Shown piece by piece: positions 10,652-20,899 of a stretch of DNA of 64,000 bases. Both the position numbers and the translations under genes were made by a program. The stretch is from Ipomoea triloba (Eukaryota > Streptophyta > Magnoliopsida > Solanales > Convolvulaceae): NCBI RefSeq assembly GCF_003576645.1, contig NC_044924.1, forward strand, positions 28,616,755 to 28,680,754. The letters are read 5' to 3'. How positions within the stretch are numbered: the first letter of the stretch is position 1; every line of letters begins with the position of its first letter. Below the pieces are notes generated by a model that was not told where the DNA came from, did no database searches, and saw nothing but the letters and a program-made list of their open reading frames with translations.

Positions 10652-12036
10652 GTTGCAAATTACTACTACTACTATGCCTATACCTACCTTGTTTGTTTTC
10701 ATGTTCTTTATTTAATGTTATTGGCCATCTACCATTTTAAAATATATTGTATTTATAATTATGTAATCATTGTAAGAGAGGCCAGACACTTAAATATTGA
10801 TGATGGTTAGAAATATTTGTTGTATGGATTTTGATGATGTTACAACTGTAATCTAGGGACTTAGATACGATCCCCATTTATTTATACTCAGCTATAAGAG
10901 ATGTCTTCCAACAGAGGTCTAGCATTCAACCTTAAAAGTTGTAAAAGTGGCCCAATATATGTAAAAGGTCACCAAAGGAAAACAGACTCTGTTCAATTCC
11001 CGTAGGCCTTGTTCAAAACACCTCATGTAGACTGCAAAGGTCATATATAATGGTTAGGGCTGCAAACGAGCCGAGCCGAGCTCGAGCCAGGGGTGGCTCG
11101 AGCTCGAGCTCGTTTAGAAAGGTGATGCTCGAGCTCGATCGAGCTCGAGCATCGACGCTCGAGCTCGAGCTCGAGCTCGGCAATTCTCGAGCTGCTCGAG
11201 ACGAGCTCGAGCAGCTCGATTGTTCGAGCTCGAGCAGCTCGATTGTTCGAGCTCGAGCGCGAGCTCGATTTCGAGCTCGAATTTGAGCTCGAGATCAGGC
11301 TCGATTTCGAGCTCGAGAGCAGGCTCGATTTCGAGCTCGAGAGCAGGCTCGATTTCGAGCTCGAAATCAGGCTCGACTCGAATTTTCAGTTCGCAATAAT
11401 GCTTTAATTTCACCTGTTTCATCATACACTTACTGTTTTATCCATAAATAAATAATAAAAATTTTTAAACATTCCAAAGTCCAAACTTCATTTGTTAAAA
11501 ACTTAAAATGTGCACAACTTTACTGCAATATCAACTACACTTAAGCACTCAAAATAAGTAAGTTCACAAGTCCACTTCAAATCTTCAATATAAACTACAA
11601 GTCAACAACAACACCAACACTGAAAATAAGTTCATAGATCTATTTCAATATCAGTTACAAGGCAACAACGGTAGTCATCTTTGATTCCAAGAAAGATCTG
11701 TTGAATTTGAAAAAAGAAAAATAAGCATAATATTAGATAAGTGAAGAATGCTAAATATATGTCTAAAACAAAAAAGAATAGCTTACTTTCAGGAGTTGGA
11801 TACCGGAAGAAAAATTTCTTGATATGATTTCTCCTTCTGAAAAGAAAAAAAAAAAGAAAGAAGAAGATAAAAAGTGTGTAAGTAACCAAATGCTTTAAAA
11901 AGATAATCATATAATCATCATTTAATATAAAAGTAAACTTACTTTAGCTTTGGTAACTCCTTGTATATGTCGAAGCCAATCACCCCCACAAACTAAAGTT
12001 TGTACTGTGTCCGGCACCAATGATGCACGATAGGAA

Positions 12037-12551
12037 TCAATAACCCTTGTCAACCCTTCCATGATGTAATGGAGGAATAGAAGATGAAACTCCATCACTG
12101 GGCAAAAAGTTTAACTTTGTTTGATTATCAACCACCTGCAAAAACAATACAATTACTATAGCACATCTACCTAACATTTCAGGTTTTAAGGTAAGGAAAA
12201 TTAAGTATTTACCTGCATAGTTTTCTTCCTCATAGCACATTTGTCTTGATGCCTCTTGTAGCTCGTTGTCGTTCCTGTTTTATTAAATGCAAACCGATGA
12301 TGACAATGAATACATTCTACCTTTTGTGTTCCAGCTACATTCACCACTTCAAAATCAACCCACACACCTGAAGTTTTTTTTCTTTTGTTTGTTTGAAACT
12401 CTTGTTGAGTTTCTGTTTCTTCGTTTAGTGGTGTGTCATGACCATCTAAACCAGCTTGTTCATTAACTTCATTAATAGTTTCATTGCTTTCACCAACAAC
12501 ACTATTTAAAGTATGAGGATTTTGCGGGACAGATGAATTCCCTGTTGACAT
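12037..12551 (-). pseudogene. Duplicate of truncated hAT BED gene (artefact copy 2)
   Basis: Same two exons as 9559-10073 shifted by 2478 bp, encoding the same peptides. It lies wholly inside the N-bounded block 10156-12632, so it most likely represents the same locus. See the entry at 9559-10073 for domain content. Confidence 0.75.
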
Positions 12552-12604
12552 GCCTAATAAAAAACAATAACAAAATCAACTAGAGAACAAAATCACCATT
12601 GACC

Positions 12605-12800
12605 ATAGCTATACACAGTTTCATTCACTTCACACAATCCACATATATAGCTATACACAGTTTCATTCACTTCACACAATCCACATATATAGATATACAC
12701 AGTTCATTCACTTCACACAATCCACATATATAGCTATACACAGTTCATTCACTACACTAAATCCACAGTTCATTAACTTCACACAATCCACATATATACT
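12605..12800 (+). repeat. 42-bp tandem repeat inside the hAT element
   Basis: About four units starting with ATACACAGTTTCATTCAC occur at 12611, 12653, 12695 and 12736 (period 42, 42, 41), the last one degenerate. The contig that ends at 10154 stops inside the first unit, so this repeat plausibly broke the assembly. The same array recurs at about 14912-15107 in the duplicated block. Confidence 0.75.
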
Positions 12801-12999
12801 TAAATATAGTATAAACATAGCTATACAATGCCTTGGCTAGTTCTTAGTTCTTACAGTGAACATTAAACATAGTTATACATTATAAAATAGTATAAAATAC
12901 ATTACTAATCTGATATTATTCGCAAATAATAGAAAATACACTAATACAGTATAAAAATACTAGGAAAAGTAGAAGAAAAATACTAGGCAGTTCTTATTA

Positions 13000-13325
13000 C
13001 CGGCGAGGGGAGGTGGTGCTGCTTTGGAGTTTGGACGCTGGCAGTGGGCGAAGGCGGAGGGGAAGTGGTGCTGGTTCGGCCGCCGGCGGAGGGGAGGCGC
13101 TGCTGGTGCGGCGGTCTCTGCGGCGGTGCTGGTGCGGTGCTCTCTGCGGCGATGCTGGTGCGGTGGTGCGGTGCTCTTTGCGTACGGGAAGCAGATGAAG
13201 TCGTATTTGGGTCTTGGGAGGGTGCGTCGGTGCTGGGGGAGGGTGCGGCGTCGCGTAGGGGAGGGTGCGGCGGTGCTGGGGCGGTGGACGGTGGTGTTTG
13301 CGGCGGTGCTGGGGCGGTGGTGTTT
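13000..13325 (+). repeat. GC-rich GGTGCTGGTGCGGC-type minisatellite in the hAT element
   Basis: A strongly GC-rich stretch made of irregular GCGGCGGTGCTGGTGCGGT units, in sharp contrast to its AT-rich surroundings. All three plus-strand frames and two minus-strand frames stay open across it, giving overlapping Arg/Ala/Gly- or Pro/Thr/His-rich peptides that are compositional artefacts. The contig before the N at 13326 ends in this repeat. The fullest version continues to about 15680. Confidence 0.65.
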
Positions 13326-13326
13326 N
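13326..13326. other. Assembly gap (N), junction 2
   Basis: A single N. Sequence before it ends in the GC-rich minisatellite (GCGGTGGTGTTT); sequence after it restarts at the equivalent of 11020 (ACCTCATGTAGACTGC), in the 3' flank of F3'H. Confidence 0.9.
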
Positions 13327-15632
13327 ACCTCATGTAGACTGCAAAGGTCATATATAATGGTTAGGGCTGCAAACGAGCCGAGCCGAGCTCGAGCCAGGGG
13401 TGGCTCGAGCTCGAGCTCGTTTAGAAAGGTGATGCTCGAGCTCGATCGAGCTCGAGCATCGACGCTCGAGCTCGAGCTCGAGCTCGGCAATTCTCGAGCT
13501 GCTCGAGACGAGCTCGAGCAGCTCGATTGTTCGAGCTCGAGCAGCTCGATTGTTCGAGCTCGAGCGCGAGCTCGATTTCGAGCTCGAATTTGAGCTCGAG
13601 ATCAGGCTCGATTTCGAGCTCGAGAGCAGGCTCGATTTCGAGCTCGAGAGCAGGCTCGATTTCGAGCTCGAAATCAGGCTCGACTCGAATTTTCAGTTCG
13701 CAATAATGCTTTAATTTCACCTGTTTCATCATACACTTACTGTTTTATCCATAAATAAATAATAAAAATTTTTAAACATTCCAAAGTCCAAACTTCATTT
13801 GTTAAAAACTTAAAATGTGCACAACTTTACTGCAATATCAACTACACTTAAGCACTCAAAATAAGTAAGTTCACAAGTCCACTTCAAATCTTCAATATAA
13901 ACTACAAGTCAACAACAACACCAACACTGAAAATAAGTTCATAGATCTATTTCAATATCAGTTACAAGGCAACAACGGTAGTCATCTTTGATTCCAAGAA
14001 AGATCTGTTGAATTTGAAAAAAGAAAAATAAGCATAATATTAGATAAGTGAAGAATGCTAAATATATGTCTAAAACAAAAAAGAATAGCTTACTTTCAGG
14101 AGTTGGATACCGGAAGAAAAATTTCTTGATATGATTTCTCCTTCTGAAAAGAAAAAAAAAAAGAAAGAAGAAGATAAAAAGTGTGTAAGTAACCAAATGC
14201 TTTAAAAAGATAATCATATAATCATCATTTAATATAAAAGTAAACTTACTTTAGCTTTGGTAACTCCTTGTATATGTCGAAGCCAATCACCCCCACAAAC
14301 TAAAGTTTGTACTGTGTCCGGCACCAATGATGCACGATAGGAATCAATAACCCTTGTCAACCCTTCCATGATGTAATGGAGGAATAGAAGATGAAACTCC
14401 ATCACTGGGCAAAAAGTTTAACTTTGTTTGATTATCAACCACCTGCAAAAACAATACAATTACTATAGCACATCTACCTAACATTTCAGGTTTTAAGGTA
14501 AGGAAAATTAAGTATTTACCTGCATAGTTTTCTTCCTCATAGCACATTTGTCTTGATGCCTCTTGTAGCTCGTTGTCGTTCCTGTTTTATTAAATGCAAA
14601 CCGATGATGACAATGAATACATTCTACCTTTTGTGTTCCAGCTACATTCACCACTTCAAAATCAACCCACACACCTGAAGTTTTTTTTCTTTTGTTTGTT
14701 TGAAACTCTTGTTGAGTTTCTGTTTCTTCGTTTAGTGGTGTGTCATGACCATCTAAACCAGCTTGTTCATTAACTTCATTAATAGTTTCATTGCTTTCAC
14801 CAACAACACTATTTAAAGTATGAGGATTTTGCGGGACAGATGAATTCCCTGTTGACATGCCTAATAAAAAACAATAACAAAATCAACTAGAGAACAAAAT
14901 CACCATTGACCATAGCTATACACAGTTTCATTCACTTCACACAATCCACATATATAGCTATACACAGTTTCATTCACTTCACACAATCCACATATATAGA
15001 TATACACAGTTCATTCACTTCACACAATCCACATATATAGCTATACACAGTTCATTCACTACACTAAATCCACAGTTCATTAACTTCACACAATCCACAT
15101 ATATACTTAAATATAGTATAAACATAGCTATACAATGCCTTGGCTAGTTCTTAGTTCTTACAGTGAACATTAAACATAGTTATACATTATAAAATAGTAT
15201 AAAATACATTACTAATCTGATATTATTCGCAAATAATAGAAAATACACTAATACAGTATAAAAATACTAGGAAAAGTAGAAGAAAAATACTAGGCAGTTC
15301 TTATTACCGGCGAGGGGAGGTGGTGCTGCTTTGGAGTTTGGACGCTGGCAGTGGGCGAAGGCGGAGGGGAAGTGGTGCTGGTTCGGCCGCCGGCGGAGGG
15401 GAGGCGCTGCTGGTGCGGCGGTCTCTGCGGCGGTGCTGGTGCGGTGCTCTCTGCGGCGATGCTGGTGCGGTGGTGCGGTGCTCTTTGCGTACGGGAAGCA
15501 GATGAAGTCGTATTTGGGTCTTGGGAGGGTGCGTCGGTGCTGGGGGAGGGTGCGGCGTCGCGTAGGGGAGGGTGCGGCGGTGCTGGGGCGGTGGACGGTG
15601 GTGTTTGCGGCGGTGCTGGGGCGGTGGTGTTT
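13327..15632. repeat. Probable false duplication of 11020-13325
   Basis: Offset 2307 bp, with the same peptides in every frame. At 15632 the copy carries on past the point where the previous contig stopped (GTGGTGTTT then GCGGCGGTGC), as expected for an overlapping neighbour contig. Together with the block at 10156-12632 it inflates the hAT element by 4785 bp. Confidence 0.85.
14344..14858 (-). pseudogene. Duplicate of truncated hAT BED gene (artefact copy 3)
   Basis: Same two exons and peptides as 9559-10073, shifted by 4785 bp in total, inside the N-bounded block 13327-15632. Attributed to an unmerged contig overlap rather than to a third gene. Confidence 0.75.
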
Positions 15633-16024
15633 GCGGCGGTGCTGGTGCGGTAGTCTCTGCGGCAGTGCGTACGGGAAGCGTATTTGGGATTTTGGGGAAT
15701 TCACGAATACATTAGTCTTTGGGGAATTGGGGGAACACTTAGGGTTACTTTTTTAATTTCAAATATTTAGTATTTCAAATTTATAATTTTTAATATTATA
15801 TATATATTATTTTATATTATATTATACATGGCTCGCGAGCGGCTCGTCGAGCCACGAGCCTAAGGTATTACAGCTCGAGCTCGGCTCGAACTCGACTTTG
15901 ACCGAGTCCGAGTCAAGCTTTGACCGAGCCGCTCGCGAGCCGCTCGGCTCATTTGCAGCCCTAATAATGGTAGACCGTTATGACAAACCTAACGCTTATT
16001 CTTGGTAACTTAAGGGATGTTTCT

Positions 16025-16051
16025 CAAATAAATAAATAAATAAATAAATAA

Positions 16052-16125
<74 letters not shown>
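16025..16125. repeat. (AAAT)n/(TA)n compound microsatellite
   Basis: AAAT repeats (about 16028-16057) run directly into a TA tract of about 65 bp. It follows the right flank of the hAT element by about 55 bp. Confidence 0.9.
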
Positions 16126-16137
16126 TGTACAAAGGAG

Positions 16138-18460
16138 TACACTGTAGGATCTCTAAGATCCTTAAAAGTATGCCTTTAAGTAGAGATATCTTAATGTTAA
16201 CATAATGCTAACTATATTCCATGGCTAGTGACTTAACATAAACGTTAGGTTGATACGTCTGTTATTCCCACTCATCAAAATAGTCAAAAGATAGTTTAGT
16301 CACAGAAGCATTCTAACAACTAAGACAACAAATCAAAACTCTAAGTACAAAATTTAGAATTGTTTTTTAAACATACACCATAACTTCTCAAATAATCTCA
16401 AGGTCCATGATACATCTGGTTTTATACTATTATTTGCCCCATAATTTAGTTGGTTTTGTTGCTTATTTCCTTTATCTTGATGAATTTGAGACTCGTTTGT
16501 GTATTACATTTGCTTAATCTTAGTTTATTCACGAACGAGGAACAAATGAAGGATTTTTGGTCATCTTGGACAAATTTTCGAAGCATAAGAATTCACCCAA
16601 GGTCAGAAAGGAGCAGCGGAGCATGAAAAAAGACAGAATGCAAACGGAGAAGGCACCTCACCGTCGTGAGGCTGCCCGTGAGGCATTGCACCTCACAGCC
16701 ACGATCCCGACCGTGAGGGTGCCCGTGACCCCTTGCTGTCCAGTATTTAATGACGCGATCTGTTGTCTTTTTGGGTATTCCGAGCCCTAGTTTAGTTCAG
16801 TACAATTTTCCTTCTCTTTAGAGTTTTCCATAGCATAGAATAACACAGATTTAAATACTTGAATTCGTTTGCAAGTTTGGAATCGTGGTTTGGATTGGAA
16901 TTACTCTTCGAGATTGTTAGTAAAGTTCTTTATTTTATTCTTTAGATTCGCTGCTATGATTTCAATATTTAATTCTTGCTTTGTTTTGTTTATTGTAATT
17001 ATGAGTGAGTAGTTCGTTTATGGGTTTAGATTAGGGATCTATTGCTAATCTTGATGTTCAATTTGTGATTATTGCATAAAGGGATTGAACCATTCACCTA
17101 GGGTTTATGTTGAATTGGGGATTGATTTCTACTTGTTATTAATTGATGGCCACAATTGATTGCTAGTTTAGCAGAGGGATTCATTACAACGAAAGTTGGG
17201 TGAAGAACTCGAGCCTTACCAATTTCAACCTAATTTTTCCTACTATGAGAATAGGGGTAATTTTGGGGCTTACAATGCTTAGGTGCTTAAGACTATGAAT
17301 GATGCATCACGAATGTGGGGCAATCCTAACCTAATTATATTCTATTTATTGATTACGAAAGTAGCTGAATTGAATTCTTGTGTGCATTGCCCATAATTCC
17401 CCAGGTTAATTCTTTCTTCCCTAATTCTGAGATTGTTAGAGCATCAAGATTGCAATACCCCTAATCTGACCCATTCCTTTATCATATAGTTCATTCGTTA
17501 GTTAATATGTTTTTCTTTAATTTCCCCTTCTAAATCATTGCTTACTTGAATTCTAGTTAATTCCATTGCTTTAGTGTCTATAATTTCTTAATTTACACAA
17601 TTACGCGCCATGGCCCCAATCATCAGCGGAACGACATTTTACAACCTCATATTTACACTCACAATTATACACATCAGTCCACCTCAAAATGAACTGAACA
17701 TTATGAGCCTTATTTTTATGTCTCGCAAAATTGTATTGAGCCTTACAAACCAAAATGGCCCAGGATCAATTTTGAAGAAACTAAATACTCTATTAAATGC
17801 TAAAGAATTTATTTAAATAACAATGCATCACAAGTTAAATGTTTTTGTTCTAATAAACTCCTTAACATTGTTACAACATTTTCATAAATATGTTGCACAA
17901 CCAAATGTTCAATAATTAGAACTTATGAATTTATATGAACAAATACAAGATTAATACTTGTGGAATCTTTAGTGGAGCATCTTAATTAATTAATGATCTT
18001 TTTCTAAATAATCACTCCTACTGATTATAATATTCTTCAGCGAAAATAATGATATACACACTCATAATTGATTTGACCAACTAAATAATAAAGGTATAAT
18101 TTTCCATCATTAGTTGTGCATACTAAATAATCAATATATTTTTGGTTCAAATTATAGTCCAATTAAAAGAATAACTAATGAGGACATAACTCCCCACCAT
18201 AGTTGGACATACTAAAACAGAAACAAAATACACCTTTAAAAAACATGGAATTTGGCTCAAAAGATACATTTTATTCTTGGAGTCCCAAAGAGGTATATCA
18301 TATATATCACGTAACTTACCACAGTTAGTCCAAATAACCGAGCAAGATTCCTGGAACAATTAATAAAAGTGATTAAATTTTGTGAAGTAACTAAATACAT
18401 ATTTTGCCAATGCAAATCATGAAACTTAGAATTATAACTGAACTAAATTTATAAATTCTA
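16138..18460. other. Intergenic; possible decayed LTR-retrotransposon leader
   Basis: No recognisable protein. Bases 16480-17600 have the look of an LTR or leader of a Ty3-type element (GAACGAGGAACAAATGAAGG, then AGGGATTGAACCATTCACCTAGGGTTT, ending near ACGCGCCATGGCCCC), but I find no matching second LTR, no clear primer-binding site and no gag or pol. A 77-codon frame at 16557-16790 and a 68-codon frame at 17610-17816 resemble nothing I know. Confidence 0.3.
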
Positions 18461-18560
18461 GCCAAGACCTTGTGATCTAGTGGCATCCGGTTGCACTCCC
18501 ATATGGAAGGGGGTGGTTTGAGCCTCAGTGGAGGCGATATATCAGATATTGCATTGTATC
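18461..18560 (+). mobile_element. tRNA-derived SINE head
   Basis: The sequence ACCTTGTGATCTAGTGGCATCC, about 30 bp before GGTTTGAGCCTC, is laid out like the A and B boxes of an RNA polymerase III promoter and is typical of plant SINEs. A relative with the same head (ACCTTGTGGTCCAGTGGCAT) is at 27900-27983 on the minus strand. The 3' tail is unclear. Confidence 0.5.
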
Positions 18561-18590
18561 AGAGTCAATAGTACTCAAAATAAGTTATTG

Positions 18591-18790
18591 TGTGGACCAT
18601 GGTCCACAGAGTGCTGTGTGGACCATAACTAAAAGTACATTTTTAATATACTGAATGTACATTATACAATATAATGTACATTCAGCACACAAATAATGTT
18701 CATCTCCTGAATACAATGTACATTTTTAATATACTAAAAGTATATTATTTTTATACTAAATGTATATTATTTGATAGTATGGTCCATACA
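18591..18790. mobile_element. GGTCCAC-palindrome MITE
   Basis: Starts with the perfect 18-bp palindrome TGTGGACCATGGTCCACA (18591-18608) and ends with ATGGTCCATACAATAA near 18790. The interior is repeated TATACTAAATGTACATT. A related motif (GGACCGTGGTCCACAATGC) is at 36165-36190, next to the F3'H copy B promoter. Confidence 0.5.
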
Positions 18791-18800
18791 ATAATTATTA

Positions 18801-19030
18801 TAAAACTTGTATGTGGGCTAAAGTTTTAATTCTATTAAATCCAGTTAAGAAACCCTTACGATAATATTTTATCTCAATTAGTAAATAGACAGAAGAATTT
18901 AGTGATATAAAACTTGCATGTGGGCTAAAATTTTAATTCAAATAGATCCAACTACAATTTTATGATGAAACAATTATCAAATGAGTTGAATAATCAAGTA
19001 ACATAAAACTTGCATGTAGGCTAAAGTTTT
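18801..19030 (+). repeat. Spaced repeat of TAAAACTTGCATGTGGGCTAAA
   Basis: The motif TAAAACTTGYATGTRGGCTA occurs at 18801, 18908 and 19004 (spacing 107 and 96 bp), with a weaker match at 19330. The intervening sequence is also loosely similar (TTTTAATTCAA...GATCC). It looks like a decayed tandem array; I recognise no function or family. Confidence 0.55.
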
Positions 19031-19039
19031 ATTCAATAA

Positions 19040-20450
19040 GATTCATTACAACCATTATGATAAAAAAAAACTTAAAGAAATCATGTTCCTTTTCGTAATC
19101 TCTATGGGCAAATTAAAAAATATGATCTAAAGTTTACATCATAAAATTAATTAAACTTTATGATAGAGATGTAAATTATTTACAAATAAACTCAAAGTAA
19201 ATAAATTGATTTATTTCTATCATCACTAGTAAAACTACTAAACCACATTTTGATACATAATTGCTTGTGATCTAAATTATGATCATAGTACAGTATTTCA
19301 TCCTAATTAATCATACAAATATAACGAAATTACATGTAGGCTAAATTCCATCATATTACATACAATCAATCACAACTTTTATATCTAAAACTTTATGTGA
19401 TCAAGATAAACCACTTAATATATAATTTTAATTCATTAAAGGATATTGTGGCTACTCCCCAACAAAATTAAAATTATAAGATCACTAGACAACTATCAAT
19501 TTCCGTACCTAACCTTTATGTGATTGAAAGTTAAGATAAATCAGTAAATTAAAGATGCTATGACTATTCTTTAATTAACTAAAAGACTAACCACATTGGC
19601 AAGGAATACTTCAAATTTTAACAAACAGGTGCTACCAGATTGTGATGGAAAAATTTAAATATATGATATTTAAGGAGACTAAGCTAGTGGCACAAGATTT
19701 TCTTAAGTCTTGACATAAAAAATAGTATGCCTCAGTGATTCATATGCAGTTAATGTATAACTATTTGGAGTATAAACCAAAAAACTGTAGGGTATACACT
19801 AGAGAACTGTATTGTTTACCGCCTATGTATAAAGTTTAAATTGGTGAACTAAATTAACGGACTAAACGTGCTAAAATTTAGGCACTACCGCAACTAAAGT
19901 TTATGCATAAGTCTAACTTAATAAGAACCTAATATAATTCAATCCTAAAGTATGCATGGCTAAAGGCATAATAAAATTGCATAAATTAAAACTAAATATT
20001 ATGCTTAGGACAAATATGCATAAAATGAAACATTAAACTCATATATTCCAAACAAATTGTATAACTTAAAACAATTTTAATATGAGCTTTCAAAGTATAG
20101 AATTAATATCCGAACACTAATATGAGTCCAAATATTCAAAGTGACCCAACATGTTTAATAATAACATAATGGATATATACTTTGAATTTTCAAACTTTAA
20201 GTCCATAGCAAAATGTTTGAATGCATCACACCAATTTTGTGAGAAATAGACTGAATTTACAAATTCTAACAATATCGATCAAGTAAAAAATATATACTAT
20301 TATTTGTAATTTAAAATGTCACAACTCTCAATTGCATAATTAAACTTAATATTATGCATTTAATATGATTGAATGCATAAAACAATCTAAAGAGTATGAA
20401 ATTACACCAAATATTCATTTATTCATACTTAGCCAAATATAGACAATAAC
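19040..20450. other. Intergenic AT-rich DNA, no gene seen
   Basis: Very AT-rich, with stops in all frames and no recognisable domain or structured repeat apart from the weak copy of the upstream motif near 19330. Confidence 0.5.
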
Positions 20451-20755
20451 CACTGCTGGAAATCATCATATTTCCGACAACCAAAAACTGGTCGGAAATG
20501 GCCTTATATAGGTCGGAAGGACTTGTCCCGACCAAGTTGGGTGTCCGGAAAAATCATCGTCGCTAATTCCGACCACCAGAGGACGTGGTCGGAAATTCCG
20601 GCCACTTTAGAACGTGGTCGGAAAAAAAGGCCAACTGCAGGCGAGTCCGGTATCTCCGACTACCGTTAGTCGGAATTTCCGACCACCAAGGTGGTCGGAA
20701 AACTGGAGGCAAGAAATAAAAAAAATCATTTCACTAAGAGAATTCCTCTGTAGTG
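20451..20755. mobile_element. CACTA-like element with GGTCGGAA sub-terminal repeats
   Basis: Begins CACTGCTGGAAATC and ends CTCTGTAGTG. Nearly the whole interior consists of GGTCGGAAATT and TTTCCGACCACC in both orientations, the pattern of CACTA sub-terminal repeats. No transposase. The flanking trinucleotides (AAC and ATA) do not match, so it may be a truncated or recombined copy. Confidence 0.5.
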
Positions 20756-20803
20756 ATATATATATATATATTTATTTTTTATTTTGCAAGTTGGTAAGAT
20801 ATT

Positions 20804-20895
20804 CACTAGTACAAAAACAGGCATTTGCGTCCGGAGTTTTGGACTTTCTGCGTCCGGATGGACGTAGATAATAGGCCATCTGCATCCGGAACTGG
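20804..20895. mobile_element. CACTA terminal fragment
   Basis: CACTAGTACAAAAACAGGC is a typical CACTA terminus. It is followed by repeated GCGTCCGGA / CATCCGGA sub-terminal motifs up to about 20895. I did not find a matching right end (TTTTTGTACTAGTG) downstream, so only one end survives. Confidence 0.55.
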
Positions 20896-20899
20896 GTAG

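Larger units (their letters stand above)
10156..12632. repeat. Probable false duplication of 7678-10154
   Basis: Offset 2478 bp. Every frame in 7678-10154 reappears here with the same peptide, and I found no mismatch where I compared the bases. The block includes 496 bp of F3'H exon 3 (10156-10651), the 3' flank, the hAT left end and the BED gene. It starts mid-codon directly after an N with no upstream exons, promoter or target-site duplication. An old tandem duplication would have gathered differences and would not begin exactly at a gap. Confidence 0.85.
8577..15963 (-). mobile_element. Non-autonomous hAT transposon, inflated by assembly duplications
   Basis: Termini TAGGGCTGCAAACGAGCCGA (8577) and CGGCTCATTTGCAGCCCTA (ending 15963) are inverse complements and are flanked by an exact 8-bp target duplication ATAATGGT (8569-8576 and 15964-15971), the hAT signature. 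Sub-terminal regions are packed with GAGCTCGAGC palindromes (8590-8910; 15830-15950). The only recognisable protein is the BED-finger start of a transposase on the minus strand; the catalytic part is missing. Removing the two N-bounded duplications (10155-12632 and 13326-15632) leaves 2602 bp. The element sits about 400 bp downstream of F3'H copy A. Confidence 0.85.

Noticed and set aside
12960..13593. Several overlapping long frames on both strands (also 15267-15756)
   Set aside because: They come from a GC-rich minisatellite that is open in nearly all frames; peptides are compositional and some run through the N.
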